From contig NC_056540.1 of assembly GCF_910596095.1 (NCBI RefSeq), positions 23,906,001 through 23,970,000 of the forward strand: 64,000 bases of DNA, in the 5' to 3' direction. Shown here piece after piece: positions 1 through 12,350 of the stretch. Source of the DNA: Thunnus maccoyii (Eukaryota > Chordata > Actinopteri > Scombriformes > Scombridae). A model generated the notes under the pieces. That model was not told the DNA's origin and searched no databases. It worked only from the letters and a program-made list of their open reading frames with translations. Each line of letters opens with the position of its first letter. Position 1 is the first letter of the stretch. The position numbers were made by a program, and so were the translations under genes.

Positions 1-2762
1 TTATGTTATCTTTGAGACAGAATCAAAACTACAGATGTCCGCTGACTCTGTAAAACTGGCCACTTGATTTACAAGCGAGACTCGAAACTGAGGTTGCAAC
101 TGTTTCCAACAGTTCACACTGAATTACTGTAGAACAAAAATGTGTAAATTTTTATTCGACTAAGAGCAGCTATCTGGCACGGCATGATTTGTTTGCCTAC
201 TAATCCTGACATTTAGCTTTGCTTTACTATGAAGTCACTACAATGTGTGATTAATACTGAGTTACTTAAGGTGCTATGTTCAGCCCACGATGCAATTTTA
301 AAAATGTTATTCCTCCGTGTCCATTATCTACCATTATGTTTAGGTTCTTCAGTATTTCTAATTCTCTGCCCAATCACTCATTCAACCAGCTGAAGCTCTG
401 GCTGACATAAATTCCTTTCCCCTCACTATTACTCAGTGTGAATGGACCTCCTTGGGAAAAACTATACTATGTAATTTATAAATGTACATCTTATCAGTTT
501 TGAGAGACTTACCAGCAGCTCAAGCTTGTGGTCTGGCATAATGTCAGACATCTGTTTGAGAACAATGTTGTTAGTAGTAACATTAGTTTCCAAAGATATG
601 TTAATATAACAGCCAACTAATTTTGTAACAATCACCAATTTTTATGGAGGAAAATTACAGTCAATAACAAGTCGAGCAGTGAGGCAATAAAATGCAAAGT
701 TTGCTGCCAAAATTTAGCTGATTTTACTGGCTTTCCACACATCCTCTCAGTGAAAACAGAGCTGCATCTGTAATATTATCAACCTCTGTCCATCATTTGG
801 ACTATTTTTCCTCACAAATTTATTGTTTCAGTGTCTCCTCCTCTGTGTAGGTTAGAAAGCCAACTGATGATTTACTGAGCAATCTGATCCCAGTAAAACA
901 AAAATGTCTTGTTCAAAATGGTGATTAAATTACTAAATTACAGCACGGCCAGCAGCACTGTACCTTGTAAAATATCCACAACAACGACAAAAATCTCCTG
1001 ATTATAAGACAGGCAAGTTCTTTACACCCAACTGTAAACTGCAAATGAATGCAAACAATTATCTGACAACTAAACTATCGGCCTTACTACAAGTGATAAC
1101 TGTAGCTGATAATTCTGATGACAGTAAGTCTCTATCGCCACCAATTATTTGCAATATTAACATTACAGTCAATATCTCCCTGCCTGTCCCTGCTGCCATT
1201 AACAGCTGTCATACAATTGTACATAAAGTTTCCAAAGTTACTCATCCACTGATGAGTAACTTTTTAAACAGGAATTCATCACCAAGGCAGATGTAATGAA
1301 GTTCAGATGTTCCGTAAACAATATGGTGAAAGCGTATAAACAGATTTACAGGATTATAATGCTGATCTGTTGATTTTGGGTGTGTGGGTGTCCTAAAAGG
1401 AAAATCTAACATTAAATTTGATTTATATTATTCTGAATCCTATGATTTGGACAGTATCCTAAGCTGGACATCTGAGCATGAATAAGACGTGTGACCTTTT
1501 TTTCATATTTTTGTCCACTGACAGTGAATTAGTGAATGGCTCCGAGAGCTAACAGATTTATTTTTGTTGTTGTTCACAGATTTTCCATTCAAATTAGTTC
1601 CATATTTAGGTTTGTATCCCTTAAAATGTTTGCAAACACAATACAAAGCAAAAACATTACACTGTGGCGTAGGAGGTAATAAATAACTTTGTGAGGTGTT
1701 TAACTGTCTCTGCTGTAAACACAAGGCAACTATGACGTTATCAGTTGTGGAAAGTGTATACGCGCATTTAGTCAAGTACTGCACTTAAGTACAATTTTGA
1801 GGTGCTTGTACTTTACTTGAGTATTTCCATTTGATGCCACTTTAAACTTCCACTCCACAAGGGAAATATTGTATTTTCTATTCCACTACACTACCTTGTT
1901 AAAGATTAAACTAGTGGTTTCCAACCTTTTTGGCTTTTTACTTCTTACAAAAAGCAGTGTGTAGTTGGGGTCACATTTCAGCTCCACCAAGTAATGATTT
2001 TTCCCTCTAAACTTCTCACATGGTTTAATTTCAATAAATGTTCAAATGATCCAATATTTCACCAAAAATCAAAGATTAGAGAAAAAGTCCAAAAACTGAA
2101 AACAGATTTGTGTGTCAGAAGTTTGTCTTTTCTTCTTTCCTCTCGCATTAATCATCTAACAACCCCTCAGATTTATCTGGTGACCCTTTGGAGAGGCCTG
2201 ACCCCTAGGTTGGGAAACACTGGACTAAACTAGATAACTGTATATAAAGTAGTTCAAACTAGCTCCACCTCCGGCAGCTACAACAGTAACATGCTGCTTA
2301 AACACTGATGCTTCAGTATTAATAATCTAATGATGTCATATATAATAATATATCAGTCAGAGGAACCAAACCACTACTTTAACTGCAATACTTAAACTCC
2401 ATCAAACTGATAATACTTAAGTACTTAAGTAGGATGTGCAGGACTTTTACTTGTAATGGAGTATTTTTACATTGCTGTAGTAGTACTGTTACTTAAGCGA
2501 AGGGTCTGAGTACTTCTTCCACCACTGGATGTTATAACATTCAATCATGTTGCTATGATTGTTAGCAACTTAGCAACATTAGCGTCGGTCGCCATGGTGA
2601 CTGGGAGACACCGCAGCGTCACGGTGAGCACCGTTAAGAGCAGGATACTGATTGAACCGTCGTGTAACACACAATGAGACTGTTACTGAGGAGATTTTAG
2701 ACGTGAAAGCTATACTTTAGTAACGTTTATGTGTGAGTTATGTGTGTCTGTGTTGGTCTCAC
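1..2762 (-). other. 5' part of rab28 intron 1
   Basis: This is the sequence downstream of the rab28 exon 1 donor. I see no second rab28 exon. It is AT-rich, and about 1768-2528 is occupied by a dispersed DNA-transposon-like repeat. An RFX-like palindrome lies at 2588-2601. The rest (1-1767) shows nothing I can name. Confidence 0.65.
1768..2528. mobile_element. dispersed non-autonomous DNA element, copy 1
   Basis: It starts near a stretch rich in ACTTAAGTAC and TACTTGAGTA motifs and ends with GAGTACTTCTTCCACCACTGG. The internal segment 1993-2375 is repeated almost unchanged at about 38870-39240. The whole element appears in reverse orientation at 59061-59940, and a partial reverse copy runs off the right edge from about 63890. 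No ORF is present, so it is a MITE-like repeat; I cannot assign a superfamily with certainty. Confidence 0.7.
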
Positions 2763-2837
2763 CTTCCCACACGCACCGTCTCCAATCACTACAATTTTCA
2801 GCTGTCGGTCTTGGCTGTCCTCCTCCGAGTCCGACAT
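2763..2837 (-). CDS. rab28: rab28, coding exon 1 (gene continues beyond the left edge)
   Basis: The minus strand reads a 25-codon exon from an ATG at 2837 to an AAG|GTGAGAC donor at 2762-2761. It starts [20 protein letters not shown] and ends GACGK, which closely matches the N-terminus of vertebrate RAB28. It contains the start of the GTPase P-loop (G19-D-G-A-C-G-K25); the following Thr/Ser would come from exon 2. RAB28 is a divergent, prenylated Rab-like GTPase linked to the BBSome and to cone photoreceptor outer segments. Exon 2 is not visible on the minus strand of 1-2760, so it should lie left of the window. Human RAB28 has Ser where Cys23 is found here. The neighbour nkx3.2 on the same strand fits the conserved RAB28-NKX3-2-BOD1L1 order. 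Confidence 0.9.
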
Positions 2838-3236
2838 GATGCTAAAATGTGCCCCGACAAGTAGCTATCTGTGTGGGGGAGGAAAACGAAACACTAGCAG
2901 CTGGTGACTGGTTGTTGAATGTAGCTGCCAGTGCTAATCACAGATGGATTAAACGACCGTTGAGTGGGCAAGCAGACGCCATTTTGACTCCACAACACAC
3001 AGCCGCTGTGCTCGGCATGATCCACTCACACACTGCTGCCTCAGTGCACGCGGAGTTTCTGTTTAAACAATGATACATCGGACGTAAACAAAATGCAAAA
3101 AAAACCACAAGACACGATTTGTTGTGTAAATATTAACGTTGTCGCTCTGAAGCCCCTTTTTCTCACAAAGGAAAAGATCAGAACCGGAAACCCCGCCGCC
3201 TGCGGTATGGTTCCGTCCCGTGTGTGACGCGCTGCT

Positions 3237-3250
3237 GTTGCCATGGTAAC
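3237..3250. promoter_or_regulatory. RFX X-box motif upstream of rab28
   Basis: The 14-base palindrome GTTGCCATGGTAAC fits the RFX X-box consensus (GTNRCC, 0-3 spacer, RGYAAC). It lies 400 bp upstream of the rab28 start codon. RFX factors drive ciliary genes, and RAB28 is a ciliary trafficking GTPase, so it is plausibly functional. A weaker copy, GTCGCCATGGTGAC, is at 2588-2601 inside intron 1. An ETS-like ACCGGAAA is nearby at 3183-3190. Confidence 0.6.
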
Positions 3251-3335
3251 ACGGGTCAAAGTGTGAGTATAAAAACATGATAAACACACAAAAAATAGGC
3301 CTGACATTGTCTAAACAAAGCAACACAGCTTACTT

Positions 3336-4140
3336 TAGTGGTGGAAAGAAACTATTGTACATTTCATCATCTTTTGAGGTTTCCTATTTTACTTCTACTA
3401 CCTTTGAGGGTAATATTTTACTTATTACCCCACTACATATTTGACAACTAGTCCTGTTACTAGTTATTTTTGCAAAGTTTACACACAAAACACATGATCA
3501 GCTCATAAAATATGATGCACTACTGTACATTAAACCTCCCAACTGTATATAAAGTAGTAAGGCTAAAAGCTCCTTGACCAATTTATTTCACCATTACTGT
3601 AAAACACTGCTTATACATTAATAATAGGTTAAGTAACAGTAATAATCTATCATAATAGCCCAATAATATAAGTTATGACATTCTTAAAGGTTTTATTCTG
3701 CATAATGACTAATTTTAGTTTTGATACTTTAAGCACATTTTGTGAATAATATCCTTTTAATGCAGGAGTTTTACTTGTAATGGAAAACATATGATCATTA
3801 TATAAAACATGATGCATTGCTGTACATTAAACCTCCCAACTGTATATAAAGCAGAAGGCTAAAAGCTCCTTGACCAATTTATTTCACCATTACTGTAAAA
3901 CGCTGCTTACACATTAAAATAATAAGTAACAGTAATAATAAGTCATAATAATCCAATAATATAAGATAGCCTATAACATTCTTAAAAGGTCTATTCTGGT
4001 AAATGACTAATTTTAGTTTTGATACTTTGAGCACATTTTGTTAATCATTTTAATGCAGGAGTTTTACTTGTAATGGAGTATTTTTACAGTATAATGTTAT
4101 ATTGCTACTTTTACTTATATAAATGATCAGTATACTTCTT
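3336..4140. repeat. related dispersed repeat with an internal 297-bp tandem duplication
   Basis: The ends resemble the element at 1768-2528 (TAGTGGTGGAAAGAAAC on the left, ACTTGTAATGGAGTATTTTTAC on the right). The inner sequence containing GTACATTAAACCTCCCAACTG occurs twice, 297 bp apart (near 3525 and 3822). It has no coding potential. Confidence 0.65.
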
Positions 4141-4224
4141 CTACATGTGTTAAAAGATCATTATTATTTAAAATATGATCCTGTCATCTTGTCTCTTCAT
4201 CTATTTCTCTCTTGCTTGCTCGCT

Positions 4225-4233
4225 CACACACAC

Positions 4234-4292
<59 letters not shown>

Positions 4293-4306
4293 TACACACA
4301 CACACA
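4225..4306. repeat. (CA)n microsatellite
   Basis: About 80 bp of CA repeat with a few CG and TA interruptions. ORFs read through it as His-Thr runs and are not genes. Confidence 0.95.
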
Positions 4307-4658
4307 CTCTTGCACAGGGTGCCCCTTTATTTGCACACATATAGTGTATTCAGTGCATTATCTGATAATCCCATTGATTTAGTATAGTTCAGGACTAATA
4401 TTCTTCCATGAATGAACTAGTAGACATCAATCAATGTAATATTTAATACATATAATATGTTATTATTACACTGCATATTCAATGATTAACAAGTATATAA
4501 AATATTGCCTGTTAGCTGAAAACTACTGTGCTAGATATTGATATCCATATTGCTAATAAAACAGATTTATACTTCTGACAGCCAGCTGTGCTTTACTTGT
4601 CTTTAGGCAGTAATCTTATACGCTGTCTCTCATCTCATACATGTGCACGTACACGCTG

Positions 4659-4660
<2 letters not shown>

Positions 4661-4721
<61 letters not shown>
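4661..4721. repeat. (AC)n microsatellite
   Basis: An uninterrupted AC run of about 60 bp. Confidence 0.95.
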
Positions 4722-4723
<2 letters not shown>

Positions 4724-4729
4724 CTCCAC

Positions 4730-7700
4730 AGGTCAGTCAAATTATAAACGGACTATTATTAAGTGCTGATTATGAGGACTATATGACAATTTAGGTTCAC
4801 CTGAATGAAATTACAGTTCTCAGCTGTCAAACAGTTTTAAATCTGACAGAGTTCAACAAACACTTGCAGCCACCTTTTAAGGGTTTTGCCTGAAAAAAAA
4901 AAAAAATACAGGTTCTGCGGTGTTAATCGACTTTTCAAACATTAACATTAGTCTTGAAGCTTTCTGTTCACAGATAGATTGACGCATTCATTTTTCCACT
5001 ACTCAACAGCTGAACAGTCTCCCAGTTTGCCACAGCTTAGAGGAATGTCTTAGCAGCTGTGTAATGTGATTGCTCTACATGCCACACTGATGTATTTACC
5101 AAATGAACTACGACCATTATTGGCAAATTTGAACTGCAGTCTTGAATAAATTGACCGAACAGATCGTTTAAATCCCATTCTTTTGTGACATTACTCTCTA
5201 CTGTATTTATAAATTATTCCAAATTAGTTCAAGACTCAATGCTTAATATAAATAATCCAAATATATAAAAAAAATAATGTATTATTGTTGAGCTAATGGC
5301 CCTGGTGTGTTGTCAATCAGGACTATTCCCCAGATTTTTAAATTATGTTTGTTTTTAAACGTTTGCAGTAAATTTGTGTGTGAAGATAAAACATCACACC
5401 AAGAAAAAAGGCTAAAAATCTGCACCACAATTACTCATTGAAGTAAAAATAAAGACAGTAATTCATTGGAATACAAGGAAAAACCTCTGTGTCAAAGCCC
5501 TTGAACTGCAGCCTGTTACAGTCTTATTGAACATGAATCTGTCAAAAAAGGAGGATCAGGACATAAAAAGGATTTTCTCAGAGTAATTTTAGCATTAAGA
5601 CCTGTAATCTGCAGCCTGTGATCAGACACAGAACATTTCCATCGTTTACTTTTTGTAAAGTATAGGCTACCACATTTCCTTTATATTTACTGTGATGTTG
5701 AGCTTTTTTAAAAAATCTTTTAATCATAAAAAAAATGAACTCAAGGTTTCAGTTCAAAAGCCCCAAAGTCCACTACAACATACATGACAGGATTATGTTT
5801 GATGATGGTGTTTGTTAATAAACATTATTTGTCCTATTAGAGGAGAATATGGACTGTGGTGTTTTACAAGCCAGACTCGTCTTTCACACTTGCTTTTCTC
5901 TGCAGGGGAAGGATGCCGCTCTTCATGGGGGATGAGGAGGAATTTGCACCTGGAGCACTTTGAAGCAGGTGGCAGTCAGTGTCAGGTCAGTTCACTATGA
6001 GGGTGTGACTGGCAGCTTCCCAAACCGGACAGAAAGGTTTGGAGGAAAAATGAAGCTTAATTGATTTGTTTTTTTGTTGTTTTTTTTTTTTTAAAAGGAC
6101 GCTTAAGAGCAAAGACGAAGACGGCGATTCTTATTCGCAGCAGCAGTTTAAAAACGTCTATTAATTATATATTTTTGTTAGTTTCACTGATTTATTTTGC
6201 TGCTGTGATCAGTTAAGTTTGTGCCAGTTTATCCTTCATGTAGGGTGGAGTTTAGACTATTTAATCCATTTAGCAACAAGGAATTTGGAAGCTGTGGCAC
6301 CAAAGTAATGAATTCACGATTACTGGAACATTTCTCCTCTCATGATTAAGTAAATCTAAGAAAACTCGACATAAAATGAATTTGGGTTTTATTACAGACG
6401 TCCATTTAAAAAAAAAAAAAAAAGTACAGTCCACAGTTAAAAGTGTTTGGTAAAAAGATCATTCTTTGAGAGAGATGCAGTTGATCTGTTTTACAGTGTT
6501 CATAACGTTACTCCTTGAAGCCCAACATAACGATACTTGAGTAAAACATATATCCTAATAAATACATAAATATCTGATCATACACAAATAAATCTTGGCG
6601 AGTTGTGGTGCAAAGTAAATTAATAGAGATAAAAATGTTAAAATGATTAAATACATGAAAACCGACCCGTGTTCATGGATTTAGTCTCGTTTTACATATT
6701 AGAAAACACGCTGTTTATAATCCTAAAATCTCGTAGGCCTATAATATGTTATATTTGTTATACACACATTAAAACACCTGTGTGTGATGTGAAATTTCAG
6801 GGAGATCTAACATGGATTATTCTCGATTAAAGCTGCTGAAAATAAATTAAATTCACCTGTCATCAATTCTTAAAATATTGAATTTCTCAGATCAAGTGAA
6901 AGTCGTGCTGGCATTGACGAGATCGTGTCGCCTGTTTTATTCTTTTAAATGTGAATCTTGTAATTGGGAAAATTATCTCATTTTTTTTTAAAGACTTTTT
7001 ATTTTGTTTGTTTTTTAAAGTAAATTAAGAGATTGTCAGGCGAGTTAAAACCAACCTGCCAACCAAATCTTACACGTAAGGAAATTATGACTCAATAACA
7101 CTGATTGTCATGTGAACATTTTTTTGCAGTTTAATTTGGAGAGAAACACATTTTATAATTTGGGGATAAACTGTCACTTGTTCTGCCACAAAATGACCCG
7201 ACAGTACTCGCTTCATAACCACATGATTATAAATTACCTTCATTTCAGTCAAATCGAGCCTAACATCGCCTGCAGTTTACTTCCAGCTCTGTATAACGTG
7301 TCAAATAATGTCTATTAAATGCCAATTTTCCATGATAGTTCTGTCACTTGATACAGATCAACACCTGGAGAGTCTCTCTGTAAATGAATATAATTACTGC
7401 TCTGAATAAAAGTCAAGAGCAAACGGCTGAATTGTCCTTGACCCACAACACCATGAAGATCAATTTAGGCCAGAGCTCGTTTAAGAAAGAAAATGTACAT
7501 GTGTTATAATTTACACGGGAATAAGAGGAAGAGGAGAAATCAAATAATAAATAAATCACATGGATTAAAATGGAGTGTGGCAACGAGGATGAGTCAGATT
7601 TCTGGTTGATTAAAATCAGATTTCTTTTTTTTTTATCTCCAAACAGCTTTCAAAATTCCCAAGGTGTACGTTTTCCTCCTGAGACAGAAAGTAGTTTTAA

Positions 7701-9970
7701 AGATTAAAAATAAGGGTGAGCGCCTTGATTCTTTGAGAAATAACATGGAAAAAAAATAGGTTACTTGTGCGTAATTATCCATAAATGCTTGCGTAAAGGA
7801 GCTCCCGTGATTCATAAAATCCAAATGAATTTCTGTCTCATTTAGTTTCACAGCATAAACAGTCACAGCATATTAAGCTATACAATAAATATATTTCCCA
7901 CGCATTAAAGTAAACTATATAAAATAATAATAATAACGGGGAGACGCTGGAATGGGGCTAATGTTCACTGATGGGGGTGTTTGCATTTCAATGATCGCAG
8001 GCTGAAAGGAAAAAAAAAATCCGCGACATGTCCCTCTATATCAGATATCTCCACATGCAGGTATGAAAGGAAGTTATGTGGGACGGTCCACTCCTCAGTA
8101 TCCCTCTCAGTCCTTCAAGTTCCAGCGCAGCCAATGAGGAGCATCACTGCCTGCTGGAGAGGGCCTCGGGTGGCACATACCTGCATCAAGGAGATCAGAT
8201 TTTAGGACAAATAGGCGCCGTTCGTGGGTAGGGGGATTGTTTTTTACCATATAGGGTTAAAAAAAAAAAAAAGATGGGGCGCTGATCAACCAAAAGCGTA
8301 TTCACCTGGCTGTTTGGGCGTGTACGTGCGTAAAAGCGCAGTGGCATTGCGCAGTGCTAAAACGGAGACCTTTCCTGTTGTGCCACCATGAATGTTTATC
8401 TTTGGTGCTCTCATTGTTAATGTGTCCAATTATTTATATTATGTTCTGTTGCTATTATTTTCCTCTCATCTCCATCAGTCTTATAACTAAAGTAAACAGC
8501 ACAGAATACATTTTTATTCCTGATTTACAGCATCCCACAGGCTGTGTGGGCGTCTGTGAGGGATGTAGGTGTTTTATAAGGCCAAAGAAGGATGGCTGAT
8601 GCACTGCAGCTCCCTGCTGACCCCAACTTAACACTTTTACTGGGTGCAGAATAATAGCTAATACAACTCCAGTAATAGTTCAGTTCCAGTGATAATAAGA
8701 TACCAAAGACAACCTTAAAGAATGTTCCTGAAGGAAAACATTTACAATGTTTTGTATCCACCAACAACCCAGAGTGAGGATCTTTTTTTTTTTTTTTTTC
8801 ACCCCTCCTTGACTTGAATTTAGGCGCAGTGACATGGGCCTCCTTAACCCTGAAATACTCCTCTCGTTGTGTTGACATGCAGCCCTAAAGGTAGCTGTCA
8901 GTTTGCCCTGTCCTGGAATCACAGAGCTATTCATCATTGTTTGACAGGTGTGTTTGGGAAGAAAACCATAGTGGCCCGGATGAAACCTACAAGGGCCTCA
9001 GAGTACAGCACTAACATCATGGTGAAGGTGAAGATGAGGAGAGATTCATAAGGAAGTTTCATTAAAATAAACTTGTTGCAGATCTGCAGCAATGTGCACG
9101 ATAAACACTTTTCTATTTAATGCACGTGTGGCTTTAGTAGAATATTGCGCCTGTTTTATTAGTTTGTAATTTCTTTGTGCTCTCGAAACACAAAGTCCCA
9201 AACCAATGATGAAATGATAGTTAAGTTATTTATAAACCAGGTCAACCTGTTATGTAGGCCAAGTTGTTCAAACTTTGAGAAGATTTTTAGTCCGAAAACA
9301 AGAGCGCAAATGAGAAAGTAGGATCTGTGGGACAACCATTCAGATTATAACTGTTTTAATACCTAATACTAATAGTTAAATTGTGTTTAAATGCTTTTAC
9401 CTGACAGTAGGTCACTGATTCGTCAAATAAAAAGTCCATTTGTGTAACCGTGCTGCCTAAAACTGTTTTTGTTTTGTAGTGATTGTTAAAATTATTGGTA
9501 AATTCTAACTGATTTGTTATTGTTATTCATATAAAAATGTCTATATGACACTATTACACTTTGTAATAAAAGTCTCAAAATAAAATTGCATCCAAATGAT
9601 AGTAATGCCTGATATGTTTTAATGTTTTTCGGTCTAAACAGTCATTTAACACAAAGAACACATGTACATTTCAATAGGAGTTGCTCTGTTTTGGCCACAC
9701 GATCACTTTCAGGCCAACAACACAACAAACCGCCTGTTTTCAGTCTGACACTGTACATGCCCACACTATAATGTGTTTTACATTGAAATAATGTCATGTA
9801 TATGCTCAAAAGTGCTGAAATATCTTACCTTTACAAACACAGCAAGAAAAAAAAAAACACAACCTGTAACAGAGACAGTTATTTGAAAAGTCAATGGAAT
9901 ATGCCTATTTCCAATCACTGCAGAGGTAGGAAGGCGCATGTAAAATAAAAACCAACATAAGGTGACATTT
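4730..9970. other. rab28-nkx3.2 intergenic region, no gene seen
   Basis: AT-rich sequence with short poly-A/T runs, for example at 6404-6422 and 8783-8799. The ORFs here are short, low-complexity and without recognisable domains. The segment lies downstream (3') of nkx3.2 and upstream of rab28, so it may contain part of the nkx3.2 3' UTR and regulatory DNA, but I cannot point to specific elements. Confidence 0.6.
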
Positions 9971-9984
9971 TCAGTCTGTTTAGG

Positions 9985-10262
9985 CCGCTGGTTCCCACAG
10001 TGGGGTCCTGGGGGCTTCAGAGGTCCTGAAGGGGCTCCCCAGCAAAGAGAGGAATACTTAAATGTCACTGCTGTGCCACTCCTCAGAGGTTACATACTGA
10101 TTTTTTTTATAAGGAGGTCCGGTCTCTCCGCTCATCTACAGTTCAGAGAGTTTTACAACTTCTCTCCTCGGGACAGTTTTACTAAACGAGGGAAGAAGTC
10201 AGTTTAAGTATTTGAGGATGTTGGAAAAAACACAAAAAAAAGTTTGGGAACCTCTGGTCTGG
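9985..10262. mobile_element. hAT-like MITE
   Basis: The left end reads CTGGTTCCCACAGTGGGGTC. The right end reads GTTTGGGAACCTCTGG, the inverse of a CCAGAGGTTCCCAAAC-type hAT terminal repeat. It lies about 140 bp beyond the nkx3.2 stop codon, so it may be inside the transcribed 3' UTR. A related right end (GTTTGAGAACCTCTG) lies at about 37871-37885. Confidence 0.5.
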
Positions 10263-10404
10263 CCTGGACAACACGATGAGGCAGAGACGCTGAGCAGATG
10301 ATGAGTCCCTTCTTGTCTCCTCCTCTTGTCAAAAAAAAGTTACTTTGATTTCCTGGGAGCGAAATGACAAAACAAAAAAATGAATAAATACAGTCACCGA
10401 GTTC

Positions 10405-11999
10405 TCACTGATTCCCCGCACATGCAGAGAGTGTCCATGCAGGGAGGCAGTAGGCGTAGGGATAATAGTAGGACGGCTGCAGGGAGAGGAGCGGGGGCCG
10501 CAGGATCTCTCCCGGGCTGTACTGTCTCTGGTCGTCCCGCACCAAAACTTTCACCGCCACCTTCTTGGCCGCCGGGGTCGACGCCATCAGATCGGCGGCC
10601 ATCTGGCGGCGTTTCGTCTTGTACCTGCGGTTCTGGAACCAGATCTTGACCTGAGTCTCTGTGAGCTTCAGGGAAGCCGCCAGGTCCGCCCGCTCCGGCC
10701 CAGACAGGTACCGCTGGTGGTTGAAGCGGCGCTCCAACTCGAAGACCTGCGCATGGGAGAAGGCCGCCCTGGAGCGCTTTTTCCTCTGTTTGGGTTGGTC
10801 CAGGCTCTTATCGTCCAGGGTGCTGGAGTCTGAGAGAGGGAGACACGCAGATGGGCCATGCAAGTGAATTCCTGTATTTGTTTGCATTTGTTGATTTCAG
10901 GTGAGCTTGTTGTGTTTTTTGGATGCAACAAAAAGGAGAAACACTTATTAAAAGGAGTGTGAACATTTATACCGAGTGTTTTAATTCTCCAGTTTTACCA
11001 CGTTGTAAGAAACGAACTGCCATGAATTTATCTAAGGTTGCTGGATGCTGCAGCTTTTATATTAAATAGAAAAATGTCTGACACTGAGTTTTCATCCAGG
11101 CCTAAACGTCACAACGTGTGCAGACCTTTATTTACTACGAGGAGACAGTTTCTTGAAATACTACACCGTGTGTTTCTGGTTGTTTGCGACTTTAGTCCCG
11201 AGTTAAATTGTGCCAGTGCATCATATATTAGCTTACAACCGCGAAGACGCCAATAAATGCTCATAAACATAAGTCTTATCGTGACAAAGTTTCACAATGG
11301 GACAATGCATCCATTAATATTCGTGCGTAAAAACAGGCTAATTCGTGCGTAAAAGTGCAAAAAGGACGTGGAGATGTTTTGAAAACAAGCAAACAGGCCT
11401 GATATCCTACAATAACACCGTCAGGTCACTTGTTGTGATTTGATAAACATGTATCAGAAGTGTTGAGCAACAGTATTAAAAGAGCACTGGGCTCTTTAAT
11501 TCAGAATCGCTACTTTTAAAGTTTCATCGGAGCATTTTGGTTTCTAGACTATGAATCAAATCAGAGAGCCACACTTTATTTTTTGTTTTGTGTTTAGTCA
11601 CACGGTCGTCTTTCTGTGTCACTTACCTGTAGCATTATTCGGCTCACTGTCACTCTTTGCGTTTTCCACAGCTGCAGACTCGTGATCCGTTTCTTCCTGC
11701 AGACTTTCCTCCGGCACATCCGACGCAGGGTCTCCGTCCTTCTCCGACTTGCACACGGCCGGAGTCTTGCTGTCGTTGTCATCGCTCAGACCCGAGTCCG
11801 AGTCGTAGCTTTTCTGGTCCGTCGGCTCACAAGACTCCCCATCATCTCTCCCAGACCCGCCGTTCATCTCCCCAAATATTTTCCAGCACGCCGTCTTGGA
11901 GAAGCACATGTCCAAATCTGGCAAGTGTCGGCTGTCGTCCTTTTTGTTCAGGATGGCTTGGATTGAGAAAGGCATCAGCGAGTTGCCACGAACGGCCAT
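10405..11999 (-). CDS. nkx3.2: Homeobox protein Nkx-3.2 (Bapx1)
   Basis: Two coding exons: 11627-11999 (373 nt) and 10405-10829 (425 nt), giving 265 aa. The intron at 10830-11626 has a CAG|GTAAGT donor and a CTCTCAG acceptor and splits one Asp codon. The start is the ATG of [20 protein letters not shown], which matches NKX3-2; an in-frame ATG 22 codons upstream is probably not used. Residues 9-18 form the TN/EH1-like repressor motif (PFSIQAIL). The homeodomain is about residues 141-200, with WFQNRR at 188-193 and the NK-class Tyr at position 54 (Y194). The conserved C-terminus ends with a Tyr-rich [10 protein letters not shown] segment. Nkx3.2 is a transcriptional repressor that promotes chondrogenesis and specifies the jaw joint in fishes. 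Paralogues nkx3.1 and nkx3.3 lack this C-terminus and this gene neighbourhood. Confidence 0.95.
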
Positions 12000-12099
12000 T
12001 TTCAGAAAAGCGAAGTTTGCTCCGTCTTCAAGCTGCGTAATTAACCGGTCCGAGTAGTGGAGCAAATGTCAGTTCATCCACATTTTAGGCTACTCCCTC

Positions 12100-12350
12100 C
12101 GTGGAGCGCTGCTGTCGCTTAACTTTCCCTCCAGAAGTTGGTTTCTGGTCGCATCCCCGCGGGAGAAGCCGTGGAAAAGTTTCTCCTACATCCACAGGCA
12201 CGATGCTGCTCCTCCGCATAGCTCTGCCATCAGCCCGGGCTCGCTCCAGTCTCCGGCCCTTTTCACCAAATTTTTTTTTAACCATCCACCCTCACCTGTG
12301 ACTGACAGGCACTCCTCGTCGCCTCCTATTGGTCGAAGGAGAGGGGAAAC
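12100..12350 (-). promoter_or_regulatory. probable nkx3.2 5' UTR and promoter region
   Basis: GC-rich sequence directly upstream of the nkx3.2 start. It includes an inverted CCAAT box (ATTGG at 12328-12332) and a T/A-rich stretch near 12268-12280. The transcription start cannot be placed exactly. Confidence 0.4.

Noticed and set aside
480-600. Minus-strand coding-like piece (NNIVLKQMSDIMPDHKLELL) followed by a good donor (GGTAAGTCTC)
   Set aside because: It does not match RAB28 and no acceptor or flanking exon could be linked to it; probably chance or an old repeat fragment.
2849-3073. 74-codon plus-strand ORF upstream of rab28 exon 1
   Set aside because: It overlaps the rab28 5' UTR and promoter region on the opposite strand, has no recognisable domain, and its length is expected by chance in this GC-richer patch.
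4123-4387. ORFs rich in His-Thr
   Set aside because: They are translations of the CA microsatellite.
10380-10867. Plus-strand ORFs across nkx3.2 exon 2
   Set aside because: Antisense shadows of the homeodomain exon, which has a clear protein match on the minus strand.
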